Below are positions 24,477 through 32,277 of a stretch of DNA of 32,370 bases, one piece after another. The stretch is from Hahella sp. HN01. GTDB taxonomy: Bacteria; Pseudomonadota; Gammaproteobacteria; Pseudomonadales; Oleiphilaceae. Under the pieces are notes generated by a model, which saw nothing but the letters and a program-made list of their open reading frames with translations, was not told where the DNA came from and did not search any database. Location of the stretch: assembly GCF_018986435.1 (NCBI RefSeq), contig NZ_JAHMIN010000038.1, positions 33,613 through 65,982 on the forward strand, given 5' to 3'. Position 1 is the stretch's first letter; each line of letters starts with the position of its first letter. Made by a program: the position numbers and the translations under genes.

Positions 24477-25231
24477 ACTTTCCCCTCTTTCGCCAAGAGC
24501 TCGCGGACCCATAGGGTACGGCGTTCGCGTTCGATTATCTCATTACGACTTCGTAAGAAAAGCGAATAGCCGAAGAAGCAGTAGACCCCTATCACCATCA
24601 CCAGCAACGGCGCCCACATTTCCACTGGCATATCGGGCTTTTCCGTCAGCTTGAAGGTGGCGGGCTGATGCAGGGTGCGCCACCACTCTACGGAGTATTT
24701 GATGATGGGAATATTCACCACGCCCACCAGACTCAGCACCGCCGCGGCTCTGCCTGCGGTGATCTTGTCTTCGATAGCGGCTTCCAAAGCGATGACGCCA
24801 AAATACAGGAACAGTAATATCAACATGGCGGTGAGGCGCGCATCCCACTCCCACCAGGTTCCCCAGGTCGGTTTGCCCCAGACCGCGCCGGTAAATAAAG
24901 CGAGAAAACAAAAAGACGCGCCAATCGGCGCCGCGCACTTCAACACCACATCCGCCATTTTCATGCGCCAGACCAGACTGACAAAGCCGGCGACCGCCAT
25001 GATCATATAACAGGACTGCGCCAGGATGGCGGCGGGCACGTGTAGATAGATAATGCGGAAGCTATTGCCCTGCTGATAGTCCTGAGGCGCGAACGCCAAG
25101 CCCCAGACAATACCAATAGGCAACAGGATCATGGCGCCCCAACCCAACCAGAACGACCACACTAGGCTGCGCTCGTAAAACCATTTGGGCGATCCCCACC
25201 GGTGAAACCACTGTTTAAATGCTTCCCACAT
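24473..25231 (-). CDS. ccmC: Heme exporter subunit / heme-handling protein CcmC
   Basis: A 252-residue protein with about six membrane helices. The WWD-type motif is [18 protein letters not shown] (about residues 118-135), flanked by conserved histidines in YLHVPAAI and WWRTLHQPA. CcmC attaches heme to CcmE. It is separated from ccmB by 85 bases with no coding content, the only sizeable gap in the operon. Confidence 0.97.
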   Translation of the reverse strand: MWEAFKQWFHRWGSPKWFYERSLVWSFWLGWGAMILLPIGIVWGLAFAPQDYQQGNSFRIIYLHVPAAILAQSCYMIMAVAGFVSLVWRMKMADVVLKCAAPIGASFCFLALFTGAVWGKPTWGTWWEWDARLTAMLILLFLYFGVIALEAAIEDKITAGRAAAVLSLVGVVNIPIIKYSVEWWRTLHQPATFKLTEKPDMPVEMWAPLLVMVIGVYCFFGYSLFLRSRNEIIERERRTLWVRELLAKEGKV

Positions 25232-25316
25232 AATCGCTTCTGTTATCTGTATCCAAGCTATTCAGTCCGCCGCCGCATCGCCTATACAAGGCGTCGCGCC
25301 AGCCTGTTTTATTGTC

Positions 25317-26003
25317 TCAGTTGGAGACGCTGATTTTAAGCGCTGCCGCCGCGGCGAATGGCGCCAACGTCAGCGACAGCGCCAATATTGCGCCCAACAT
25401 AGCCAGCGTGGCGGTGTAATCCATACCGGCCGCTGCGCTCTGCACCATGCCGGTCCCGAAGATCAGCACGGGAATATACAGGGGCAGCACCAACAATGAA
25501 ATCAAAACCCCGCCTACGCGCAACCCCACAGTCAGGGCCGCGCCAATGGCGCCAATCAGACTGAGAACCGGCGTGCCCACTAATAGCGACAGCATCAGGA
25601 CGCCGAGCAGGCTTTCATCCACATGCAGCATCAGCGCCAGCACCGGGCTCAGCAATATCAGGGGCAGCCCTGTCGTCAGCCAGTGCGCGAAGACTTTCGC
25701 CAGAACCAGAATAAACAGAGGCTGAGGCGCCAGGGTCAACTGCTCCAGCGATCCGTCTTCATGATCCGCCCGAAACAAGGCATCCAGAGAAAGCAAGGTC
25801 GCCAGCAACGACGCCACCCATACCACGCCCGCCGCCGCCGGGGCCAAAAAGCTCTTTTCCGGCGAGACGCCAAGCGGAAACAGGCTTACCGCCATCACAA
25901 AGAACACCAGCGGATTGGCCAGCTCCTGAGGACGTCTGAACGCCAGCATCAAATCCCGTCTCACTACGGCGCAAAAGCCCGCCCATACGCCTACTTCCGT
26001 CAA
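25317..26003 (-). CDS. ccmB: Heme exporter permease CcmB
   Basis: A 228-residue ABC permease with about six hydrophobic helices. The recognisable N-terminal FCAVVRRDLMLAFRRPQELANPLVFFVMAVSLFPLGV and DHEDGSLEQLTLAP segments match CcmB. It pairs with the ATPase CcmA. The start overlaps the ccmA stop (ATGA). Confidence 0.96.
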   Translation of the reverse strand: MTEVGVWAGFCAVVRRDLMLAFRRPQELANPLVFFVMAVSLFPLGVSPEKSFLAPAAAGVVWVASLLATLLSLDALFRADHEDGSLEQLTLAPQPLFILVLAKVFAHWLTTGLPLILLSPVLALMLHVDESLLGVLMLSLLVGTPVLSLIGAIGAALTVGLRVGGVLISLLVLPLYIPVLIFGTGMVQSAAAGMDYTATLAMLGAILALSLTLAPFAAAAALKISVSN

Positions 26004-26635
26004 GACGCAGCCCCCAATTGAATGCGGCGCACTTCGCCGGACAAATGCAAACTGTGATGAGTGGTCAAAATCACCGCGCCGCCGGCGTTGGCTTTTTCAC
26101 GCAGCAACGCTTCCAGCTGGGCCACTCCTTTTTTATCGATGGCTGTGAAAGCTTCATCCAGCACCCATAAAGGCGCGGAGGACACGTGCAAGCGCGCCAG
26201 CGCGGCCCGCCGCTGTTGGCCAGCGGATAAACTATTGCAGGGTGAATATTCATAGCCGGCGAGGCCGACCGTTTCTAATGCCGCCATCATGCGCTCTTCA
26301 TTCACGTCTTCACGTTGAGCGCACCAGGCGCGGAGATTTTCCAGCGGGGTCAACAACGCCTTAACGCCGGTTTTATGGCCCAGGTACAGCAGTGAGGAAA
26401 GAAACTGTGGGCGCGCCTGCGACATACGTTCGCCACGCCAGAACAACTCGCCCTGACGCAATGGAGCCAGTCCGCATAGAAGTTTGAGTAAGGTGGTTTT
26501 TCCAGCCCCGTTGGGGCCTTCAATCTGCACGACGTCCCCGGGATCGACGGAGAAGGACAGGTTTTCGAACAGGATACGGTCATCTCGCTCGCACTGGAGA
26601 TTCTTGGCCTCAAGCAGAGGAGTTTGACCTGTCAT
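26000..26635 (-). CDS. ccmA: Heme exporter ATP-binding protein CcmA
   Basis: A 211-residue ABC ATPase, first gene of the operon. Walker A is EGPNGAGKTTLLKL (about residues 39-52), the signature is LSAGQQRRAALARL, Walker B is LWVLDEAFTAID and the switch His is in LTTHHSL. It powers release of heme-loaded CcmE with CcmB, C and D. A possible AGAGG lies about 14 bases before the ATG, a long spacing. Confidence 0.97.
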   Translation of the reverse strand: MTGQTPLLEAKNLQCERDDRILFENLSFSVDPGDVVQIEGPNGAGKTTLLKLLCGLAPLRQGELFWRGERMSQARPQFLSSLLYLGHKTGVKALLTPLENLRAWCAQREDVNEERMMAALETVGLAGYEYSPCNSLSAGQQRRAALARLHVSSAPLWVLDEAFTAIDKKGVAQLEALLREKANAGGAVILTTHHSLHLSGEVRRIQLGAAS

Positions 26636-26810
26636 AATTACTAAAGCAGCCTCTTGTGTGCGCCTCTGGCGTGCAGAACAACGCGGAACAACCGGAAATA
26701 AAGCGGCGCAAGAATAACAAATTGGCGCTTTTTCCGAAAAGTCGTCAACAATAACGGAAAAGAGTTAGAAAAGTGGCCCGCTCGCGCTTAAGCTTTGTAA
26801 AAACGGGCGC

Positions 26811-26840
26811 ATTATAGCCCAGCTTTCCCCGGATGGTCAG
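26811..26840 (-). promoter_or_regulatory. Sigma70-type promoter for the ccm operon
   Basis: Reading the minus strand, CTGACC (26840-26835), an 18-base spacer and a perfect TATAAT (26816-26811). A start near 26804 leaves a leader of about 170 bases before ccmA. No well-formed attenuator was found in the leader. The same gap (26636-26891) must also hold the promoter for the FliK-like gene on the plus strand, which I could not place. Confidence 0.55.
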
Positions 26841-26891
26841 TGCATAGCCCTGATTAAGATCATTTTATTGTGGGAGAAATGTTAAAAAGCG

Positions 26892-28277
26892 ATGAAAGTT
26901 CAGCCCGACGCCGCGGCGGCGCCCACTCGCACCAACTCTCTCCCTCCTAAGATACAGGCGGAACTGTCCGCTATCGTGCAGAAAGTCGGCAACCTATTCT
27001 CCGCCCGCATCACCGATATCTCCCCCTCACCCAACACAACAACGCCCAGCCCTACTCCCAACGCGCAAACCTCCGCCACGCCGTCCTGGCGTTTGATAAT
27101 GAGCGCTGAAGGCTTGCCGCAGCCGCTGCAAACTGACATCCGCACGGCGCAACTTCCTCAGGACTGGCTGGTCGGCAAGGTGCTGCAACTTCAGGTCACC
27201 GCATTGGGCCTGAAAGTCGTCGACGCTCTGGCGCCGCCGCAAACAGAGCCCGCGCAGGCGCTGCTCGCCACGACATTACAAACGTTGTCCAAGTGGCTGC
27301 CCTTACAGGGGGATCTTCGCCGTAATCTGGAGGCGTTAGTGCGACTGTCCTCTGATACGCGGTTGCCGAGAGATCTGGCGCAAACGCTCGATAAACTGAA
27401 CCAGGCGCTACCAACGCCGCCGCGAGTCAGCGAAGCTGGGGGGCTGAAACAGGCGATTCAGCAATCCGGCGCGGGGCTGGAGCGTCATTTACTACGAACG
27501 CTGGCGGAGAATCGTACGGCGGCGCCCGACAAATCCGCCACGCCCTCTGGCGCTGAACCACGCCTGTTGAGCGTCGCGCCTCAGGACATCAAGGCATTGC
27601 TGACGGTAGCGCTGGGCGCCACGCTGGCGCAGCTCAATCGTCTTCCTGATAGCCCGCTTCCCGCCAACTGGGAACAACTGGTCAGCTGGCTAACCCGACA
27701 GACAGCGGAGCAGCCGGGCATGGCGACCGGTGGACATCCACTGCAATTTCCGCCACCGATGGGACGCGAAGGCGGACGGCCTCCCCTGCCCGCCAATTTG
27801 GACGCTGGCGAAATGTTGCGCGCTCTGGCGCAGGCCACCGCGCGTCTGCATAGTCATCAATTAAACGCCTTGCAACAAAATCTCAGCGCGGGGCCTGACC
27901 AAACCGGAGCGCAAGTGTGGTTTGTGGAGGTGCCTGTCGCCGCTCCACGCATGGATAGCATTCAGATGCGCTTTGAAAAAGAGCAGCGCAACGGCGCTAA
28001 AGACAACAAGAAAAGCCGCTGGAAAATTGTACTCGCCTTCGACCTGGAGGGACTCGGCCCCATGCAAAGCCAGGTCCTGTATACGGAAGGAACAGTGTCC
28101 GCCACATTCTGGGCGATGGAGCAAAAGACACTGGGACTGGTCACGGAAGAGTTGCCGCGCCTGCGCAAAGGTCTGCAGGACTGGGGCCTTGAAGTGGGCG
28201 ATCTGGCGGTGCGTAAAGGCGCGCCGCCAACGCCTTCCGCACCGATATCCCGCCAACTGATTGACGAACGCGCATGA
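26892..28277 (+). CDS. FliK-like flagellar hook-length control family protein
   Basis: A 461-residue cytoplasmic or exported protein. The first 340 residues are Ala/Pro/Gln/Thr-rich with low complexity (TTTPSPTPNAQTSATPS), as in FliK linkers. The C-terminal 110 residues (about 340-445) hold the Flg_hook-type fold: VWFVEVPVAAPRMDSIQMRFEKE, VLAFDLEGLGPMQSQVLYTEGTVSATFWAM, ELPRLRKGLQDWGLEVGDLAVRKG. It overlaps the FlhB-like gene as ATGA, so the pair is translationally coupled. Canonical fliK normally lies in the main flagellar cluster, and the ccm-adjacent copy in related genomes is probably a divergent paralog. A role in substrate switching is inference. Confidence 0.75.
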   Translation: MKVQPDAAAAPTRTNSLPPKIQAELSAIVQKVGNLFSARITDISPSPNTTTPSPTPNAQTSATPSWRLIMSAEGLPQPLQTDIRTAQLPQDWLVGKVLQLQVTALGLKVVDALAPPQTEPAQALLATTLQTLSKWLPLQGDLRRNLEALVRLSSDTRLPRDLAQTLDKLNQALPTPPRVSEAGGLKQAIQQSGAGLERHLLRTLAENRTAAPDKSATPSGAEPRLLSVAPQDIKALLTVALGATLAQLNRLPDSPLPANWEQLVSWLTRQTAEQPGMATGGHPLQFPPPMGREGGRPPLPANLDAGEMLRALAQATARLHSHQLNALQQNLSAGPDQTGAQVWFVEVPVAAPRMDSIQMRFEKEQRNGAKDNKKSRWKIVLAFDLEGLGPMQSQVLYTEGTVSATFWAMEQKTLGLVTEELPRLRKGLQDWGLEVGDLAVRKGAPPTPSAPISRQLIDERA

Positions 28278-28624
28278 CAAAAAAACAACAGGACACGCAA
28301 GACAATTACTCCCAGGAAACGTCTCAAAACGACGTCCAGCAGGCCATTGCCCTGTTTTACGATGGCAAACAAGCGCCCAAGGTTTCCGCCAAAGGCGAAG
28401 CGGACCTCGCGGAGGAGATCATCGCCATCGCCCGGGAGCATGGCGTTCCCTTGTACGAGAATCCAGAGTTGGTGCGTTCTCTGGCGCAACTGGATCTCGG
28501 CGATGAAATACCTGAGTTGCTGTATCGCGTTATCGCGGAAATTATCGCCTTCGCCTATCACATTCAGGGCAAAACGCCGGAAGGCTTTCAACCGCCGCCC
28601 AATGCTGACAGCGACGCGCCATAA
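28274..28624 (+). CDS. Stand-alone FlhB C-terminal (export switch) domain protein
   Basis: A 116-residue soluble protein. Residues about 22-100 match the cytoplasmic FlhB/YscU switch domain after its autocleavage site: QAIALFYDGKQAPKVSAKGEADLAEEIIAIAREHGVPL, ENPELVRSLAQLDLGDEIPELLYRVIAEIIAFAY. The membrane part and the NPTH cleavage motif are absent, so it corresponds to a ready-made FlhB-CC fragment. Similar short proteins (FhlB/FlhX) are known in several flagellated bacteria and can partly replace the FlhB C-terminus. Coupling to a FliK-like gene suggests the two proteins interact in the way FliK and FlhB do. Confidence 0.88.
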   Translation: MTKKQQDTQDNYSQETSQNDVQQAIALFYDGKQAPKVSAKGEADLAEEIIAIAREHGVPLYENPELVRSLAQLDLGDEIPELLYRVIAEIIAFAYHIQGKTPEGFQPPPNADSDAP

Positions 28625-28719
28625 TACATTGGGACTGCGATCTTGCTTCGTCAGATCTCAACGCAGCGGAATCAATCGTTTACACTATCAACCTTGAGGA
28701 CATATAGCTTTCTTCTGCT

Positions 28720-28748
28720 TGTCCGCTATTTGTCCGCTATTTGTCCGC
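28720..28748 (+). repeat. Tandem 11-base repeat, 2.6 copies
   Basis: The unit TGTCCGCTATT occurs at 28720-28730 and 28731-28741, then a partial TGTCCGC at 28742-28748, in the 272-base gap between the FlhB-like and DUF1244 genes. One-turn spacing would place protein sites on the same DNA face. No other gene is seen in this gap. Confidence 0.8.
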
Positions 28749-28761
28749 GCATATTTTCTAC

Positions 28762-28773
28762 AAACCGCGGTTT
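28762..28773. repeat. 12-base perfect palindrome AAACCGCGGTTT
   Basis: A self-complementary 12-mer lies 14 bases after the tandem repeat and 124 bases before the DUF1244 start. It may be an operator; no regulator can be named. Confidence 0.6.
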
Positions 28774-28896
28774 ATCTAATGGATATTGACCTGCGGCTGA
28801 ACTTGCCAATGACTTGCTGAACCGCCATTTCGATGGAGGCCAGGCAAATGGGGTGTTGTCAAGTACGTTTTATTTCACTGAGAACAAGGCTGAATT

Positions 28897-29190
28897 ATGG
28901 ACTCTAAAACCCAAACCGAAATCGAAGCAGCGGTGTTTCGCCGACTGGTCAAACATCTGCAGGACAACACCGAGGTTCAGAATATCGATTTAATGAACCT
29001 CGCCGGCTTCTGTCGCAACTGTCTGAGCAAATGGTATCACGCCGCGGCGGAAGAACGAGGAGAACAGGTGGAAGACGCCGCAGCCAGGGAAATCGTGTAC
29101 GGCATGCCTTACGATGAGTGGAAAGCCAAACATCAGAAACCTGCGAGCGAAAGCCAGCTCAAACAATTTGAGCAAAATAAACCCGAATAG
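28897..29190 (+). CDS. DUF1244 domain protein
   Basis: A 97-residue soluble protein with the DUF1244 core: AAVFRRLVKHLQDNTEVQNIDLMNLAGFCRNCLSKWYHAA and AREIVYGMPYDEWKAKHQ. The family is widespread in proteobacteria, all helical, with an invariant FCRNCLSKW segment whose two Cys could bind metal; its function is unknown. AAGG lies seven bases ahead of the ATG. It is followed by a hairpin, so it is probably monocistronic. Confidence 0.92.
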   Translation: MDSKTQTEIEAAVFRRLVKHLQDNTEVQNIDLMNLAGFCRNCLSKWYHAAAEERGEQVEDAAAREIVYGMPYDEWKAKHQKPASESQLKQFEQNKPE

Positions 29191-29198
29191 CTTTCCTC

Positions 29199-29234
29199 GA
29201 TTCAGGCTCGGGGCGACGCCTATGAGCCTGAATC
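29199..29234 (+). terminator. Hairpin after the DUF1244 gene
   Basis: A perfect 11-bp stem (GATTCAGGCTC at 29199-29209, complement at 29224-29234) with a 14-base loop starts 9 bases past the stop codon. There is no T-run. Its placement fits a transcript end. Confidence 0.6.
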
Positions 29235-29428
29235 ACCCTCCTCAGAGAAAGTTTTGCAAAGCCATTGCAAAACTTGCAGTCGCAGCGCGCTCTCTTCTGA
29301 ACAAAACTTACTCTCCCAATGTCCTTATACACACATAACAATTTGATATATAAGCAATTTTAAATATTTTCAAAACCTGGCCCGGTTTCTGCTGTATTCA
29401 GGGAAAGCAACCAAACCTAGGAGAGGTT

Positions 29429-29932
29429 ATGAATCAGCACGCTAAAAAACTCGACCTGACTGCTACATCCCCGGATATGGGCATTAAAGAGAACAAGGCG
29501 GACTCAGTCGCCGACAAACTGGCGCGCGTGCTCGCCGACACTTACAGCCTGTACCTCTACACCCAATACGCCCACTGGAATGTCCGGGGCATGAGTTTCT
29601 TCGCACTGCATGAGTTGTTTGAGAAACAATACAAAGAGCTCGCCGAAACCATCGACGATATCGCCGAGCGCATGCGCGCCATCGGCTACAAAGCTCCCGG
29701 CACCCTGTCCCGCATGGCGGAATTTTCCACGATTTCCCCCAAAGAAGAGCGGACAGCGACAGCTTTGATTAAAGAATTGATTTCCGCCCATGAGGGCACA
29801 GTCGCAAGCTGTAGAAAGTGTATCGCCGCGGCGCAAAAGGCCGAGGACTTTGCGACTGAGGACCTTATGGTTAATAGACTGACTTCCCACGAACAGGCTG
29901 TCTGGATGTTGGGCAGCCTTCTCGAGGAGTAA
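29429..29932 (+). CDS. dps: Dps/ferritin-like DNA-protection protein
   Basis: A 167-residue ferritin-like protein of the Dps type. The ferroxidase signature is YAHWNVRGMSFFALHELFEKQYKELAETIDDIAERMRAIG (His pair, Asp and Glu at the dimer interface, about residues 47-86), followed by a C-terminal helix ending SHEQAVWMLGSLLEE. Dps dodecamers oxidise Fe(II) with H2O2, store iron and can bind DNA in stationary phase or stress. The N-terminal tail has some lysines (HAKKLD, KENKAD). AGGAGAGG precedes the ATG. The AT-rich 29335-29400 stretch upstream is the likely promoter region, but I cannot place an OxyR or sigmaS site. Confidence 0.93.
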   Translation: MNQHAKKLDLTATSPDMGIKENKADSVADKLARVLADTYSLYLYTQYAHWNVRGMSFFALHELFEKQYKELAETIDDIAERMRAIGYKAPGTLSRMAEFSTISPKEERTATALIKELISAHEGTVASCRKCIAAAQKAEDFATEDLMVNRLTSHEQAVWMLGSLLEE

Positions 29933-29990
29933 TCCTCGCCCTATCCCACCCAAACGATACCCTCCACATTTATCCTACCTTCCTTTTTTT

Positions 29991-30013
29991 GGCCACTTCG
30001 GTGGCCTTTTTTT
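29991..30013 (+). terminator. Intrinsic terminator of dps
   Basis: GGCCAC-TTCG-GTGGCC (29991-30006), a 6-bp GC stem with a stable TTCG tetraloop, followed directly by seven T (30007-30013). This is the clearest Rho-independent terminator in the window, 58 bases past the dps stop. Confidence 0.93.
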
Positions 30014-30155
30014 ATGAGTAGAGGACGGTGGAGCGTTACGCCGCCCGAGGGTAAAACCGGCACGATTTCTGCGTTACCAGTTCCAGGTACTCAGACGTAG
30101 AGAGGGTTCGCCCACATCGTCGTATTTGTTGTATGAACAGATTAAGGATTAAGCA

Positions 30156-31079
30156 ATGGACATAATAGAATTTGAAAAAGCCGTCGACATTGTCTGGTCT
30201 TCCATTCAGGAATGGGCGGAAACCGCACTGGCCAACCTGCCTAGCGCCATCGTGGCCCTGGTGTTTTTCTTCCTGTTTTTGTACATAGCCAAAGCCGTAT
30301 CCAACCTCACCCAGCGGGTGCTGGTGCGCTCATTGGATTCAGTGGAAGTCGCGAATCTTCTTTCCACCATTGTGCATATTGTACTGGTTGCTATCGGCGT
30401 CTTCGTCTCACTGGGCTTTGTGGGATTGCAAGGCACCGTCACCTCACTCCTCGCCGGGGCCGGGATCATTGGTCTGGCGTTGGGCTTCGCGTTTCAGGAC
30501 CTCACCGAGAACTTTATCGCCGGGATATTCATGGGCGTTCGCAAGCCATTTCGGGTGGGAGACATCGTGGCGACCGCAGACATTATGGGTACCGTAGAGG
30601 CGATTAATCTGCGCAATACCCATATCCTGACGTTTTCAGGACAACGGGTCATTCTTCCCAATAAAGCCGTCTTCACCAACAAACTGACGAACTTCTCCAT
30701 CACCCGTCAACGCCGCCTGGAAATCCAAGTCGGCATTTCTTACGCCGACGACATCGACAAAGCCGCCAAGGCCATCACCAAAGCCATCGACGCTCTGAAT
30801 TTCAACCGCAACGGCACGGAAACCCAGGTATTCGCCACCGGCTTCGGCGACAGCAGCATCAATTTGGTTGTGTGGTATTGGATCGATTATCCCACCGGAA
30901 AAGTAGACTTCATGACCGCCCAGCACAAAGGCGTCGTAGCCGTGAAGAAGGCGCTGGACGATGCCGATATCCTCATCCCCTTCCCGATTCGCACACTGGA
31001 TTTTGCGGCGAAAGGCGGCTTGCAGCTTGATCAGATTATCAGCACTCGTACGGAAGAGGTGGAGTCTTCGGCAGCTTAA
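30156..31079 (+). CDS. mscS: Small-conductance mechanosensitive channel, MscS family
   Basis: A 307-residue inner-membrane channel. There are three hydrophobic helices (about residues 30-50, 68-92, 95-125); the pore-lining TM3 is LLAGAGIIGLALGFAFQDLTENFIAGIFM with the Gly/Ala packing pattern of MscS. The cytoplasmic beta-domain follows (KPFRVGDIVATADIMGTVEAINLRNTHI, ILPNKAVFTNKLTNFS), then a cage domain. It opens under membrane tension to release solutes during hypo-osmotic shock, relevant to a marine organism. AAGGA is seven bases before the ATG. Confidence 0.94.
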   Translation: MDIIEFEKAVDIVWSSIQEWAETALANLPSAIVALVFFFLFLYIAKAVSNLTQRVLVRSLDSVEVANLLSTIVHIVLVAIGVFVSLGFVGLQGTVTSLLAGAGIIGLALGFAFQDLTENFIAGIFMGVRKPFRVGDIVATADIMGTVEAINLRNTHILTFSGQRVILPNKAVFTNKLTNFSITRQRRLEIQVGISYADDIDKAAKAITKAIDALNFNRNGTETQVFATGFGDSSINLVVWYWIDYPTGKVDFMTAQHKGVVAVKKALDDADILIPFPIRTLDFAAKGGLQLDQIISTRTEEVESSAA

Positions 31080-31110
31080 GTCAGCATGCAGGGAGCAATT
31101 CAAAATAATA

Positions 31111-31151
31111 GCCGTCCTCTTGCGCCTCTAATCCACTGATATGAGGGCGGC
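31111..31151. terminator. Possible bidirectional hairpin between mscS and the minus-strand small genes
   Basis: GCCGTCCTC (31111-31119) pairs with GAGGGCGGC (31143-31151) over 9 bp with one G-T, around a 23-base loop, in the 77-base gap between convergent genes. The loop is long and there is no T-run; moderate to low confidence. Confidence 0.35.
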
Positions 31152-31156
31152 CCGCC

Positions 31157-31492
31157 TCAGAAATGAAACTCAAGTATGTCTTCACTGCCTTGATAGATTT
31201 GTAATAAGCCCGATTTCAATTCTTCGAACCTGTTGAAGCCTTCCTTGAAGTAAAAGTGCATCGATTTACCATCCGTCATCGCCACACGAATACCATCGTT
31301 GCCGACCACGCATTTCTTTATGCAGTTAAAATCGCCATTAATTTGGTCATCAAACTCAAAATAGATTCCATCCTCGGAACCAGTATCCTCAGTCAACCCT
31401 CTCTGCCAGAGTATATATCCATCATCACAACCTTCTACGCCCACAATGAGGACATCGTTTTCAATCGTTACAACTTCATACTGGTTGCTCAT
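31157..31492 (-). CDS. Imm10-like immunity family protein
   Basis: A 111-residue acidic soluble protein. The pattern VLIVGVEGCDDGYILWQRGL, then GIYFEFDDQINGDFNCIKKCVVGNDGIRVAM and a closing ILEFHF resembles the immunity protein 10 family as I recall it (a beta-rich fold with YILWQR- and YFE-DDQ-like blocks). Such proteins neutralise the C-terminal toxins of polymorphic or contact-dependent systems. The ATG at 31492 lacks a strong Shine-Dalgarno. It is downstream of two other small genes on the same strand in an AT-richer stretch, consistent with an acquired immunity array. The family call is tentative. Confidence 0.65.
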   Translation of the reverse strand: MSNQYEVVTIENDVLIVGVEGCDDGYILWQRGLTEDTGSEDGIYFEFDDQINGDFNCIKKCVVGNDGIRVAMTDGKSMHFYFKEGFNRFEELKSGLLQIYQGSEDILEFHF

Positions 31493-31511
31493 GTTGTAGC
31501 TCGCGTTAATT

Positions 31512-31934
31512 TTATTGATTTACTTCCAATAATCTGCGCAATTTATGCTCCATACCCCGATTATATTTATCTGTGTATGTCTTAAACTCCTGAATATCGG
31601 CGAGCCATTTCGCTATATACTCTGCATGAGCCTTACTGGACTCCGTCTCCAGCAGCCACAGCCGCTCATACTCACGAATCCTTCCTTTCAGTGAATTATA
31701 TTTTTTATAGCAGGGCTCACAGAGAACTTTTCCGTAATACACTTTCTTCAGTACTTCTGCCTCGTGCTTTTGTTGTTCCGCAGACCAGACAGCCTCCTTC
31801 TTACATTTCCGGCACATGTACTGAATGTCGTAATAATAATCAAATAGTGGGTCCTGAAAGTCATGAGAGTTTTTAACAGCTTCAGGCCAAAGATCTTTAT
31901 TAGCCTTGATTTTATTTGGTTTTATTTCAGACAT
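31512..31934 (-). CDS. Zinc-ribbon domain protein
   Basis: A 140-residue protein with two Cys pairs, YMCRKCKKEAVW and VLCEPCYKKY (about residues 40 and 73), consistent with the probable-zinc-ribbon (zf-trcl-like) domain. A charged, helical and probably coiled tail follows (REYERLWLLETESSKAHAEYIAKWLADIQEF). The start at 31934 (MSEIKPNK) is preferred to a TTG at 31949. The function is unknown. It sits 19 bases before the Imm10-like gene and may be co-transcribed. Confidence 0.65.
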   Translation of the reverse strand: MSEIKPNKIKANKDLWPEAVKNSHDFQDPLFDYYYDIQYMCRKCKKEAVWSAEQQKHEAEVLKKVYYGKVLCEPCYKKYNSLKGRIREYERLWLLETESSKAHAEYIAKWLADIQEFKTYTDKYNRGMEHKLRRLLEVNQ

Positions 31935-32004
31935 ACTAAAAGCACACAAAAGTCGCCATGCATATTAATCATTAACCAAACGTAAAACTAAGCCGTATCT
32001 GCAC

Positions 32005-32217
32005 TTAATCAAGCAACAGCTCAGCCATAGAGTATTTACATTCATACCCCATTTCGACTGAGTCCCATTGGATCGAGTCTCGATGCACCCACAGATAATG
32101 TTCGGTATTACATGGAGAAACTCTCTCACCATTAACGAAAGGAAAGATATCTATTTCTTCAATCTTCTCGCCATTTCGTAGACCAAAATAGTACGAGCCA
32201 GCCACTTCCACCTTCAT
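32005..32217 (-). CDS. Small hypothetical protein, 70 residues
   Basis: A 70-residue acidic protein (MKVEVAGSYYFGLRNGEKIEEIDIFPFVNGERVSP...), soluble and probably beta-rich, ending AELLLD. I recognise no family. It sits 60 bases after the stop of the partial frame at the window edge, where an immunity gene would be expected if that frame is a toxin. Confidence 0.5.
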   Translation of the reverse strand: MKVEVAGSYYFGLRNGEKIEEIDIFPFVNGERVSPCNTEHYLWVHRDSIQWDSVEMGYECKYSMAELLLD

Positions 32218-32277
32218 GAATATATTAATCCGGCATCGATATAGGCATTCTATGCCGCATATTTGATGCTTGGGTGG

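Noticed and set aside
25232-25316. Gap inside the ccm operon as a possible hidden gene
   Set aside because: Only 85 bases, no start with a ribosome binding site; best hairpin is a 5-bp stem.
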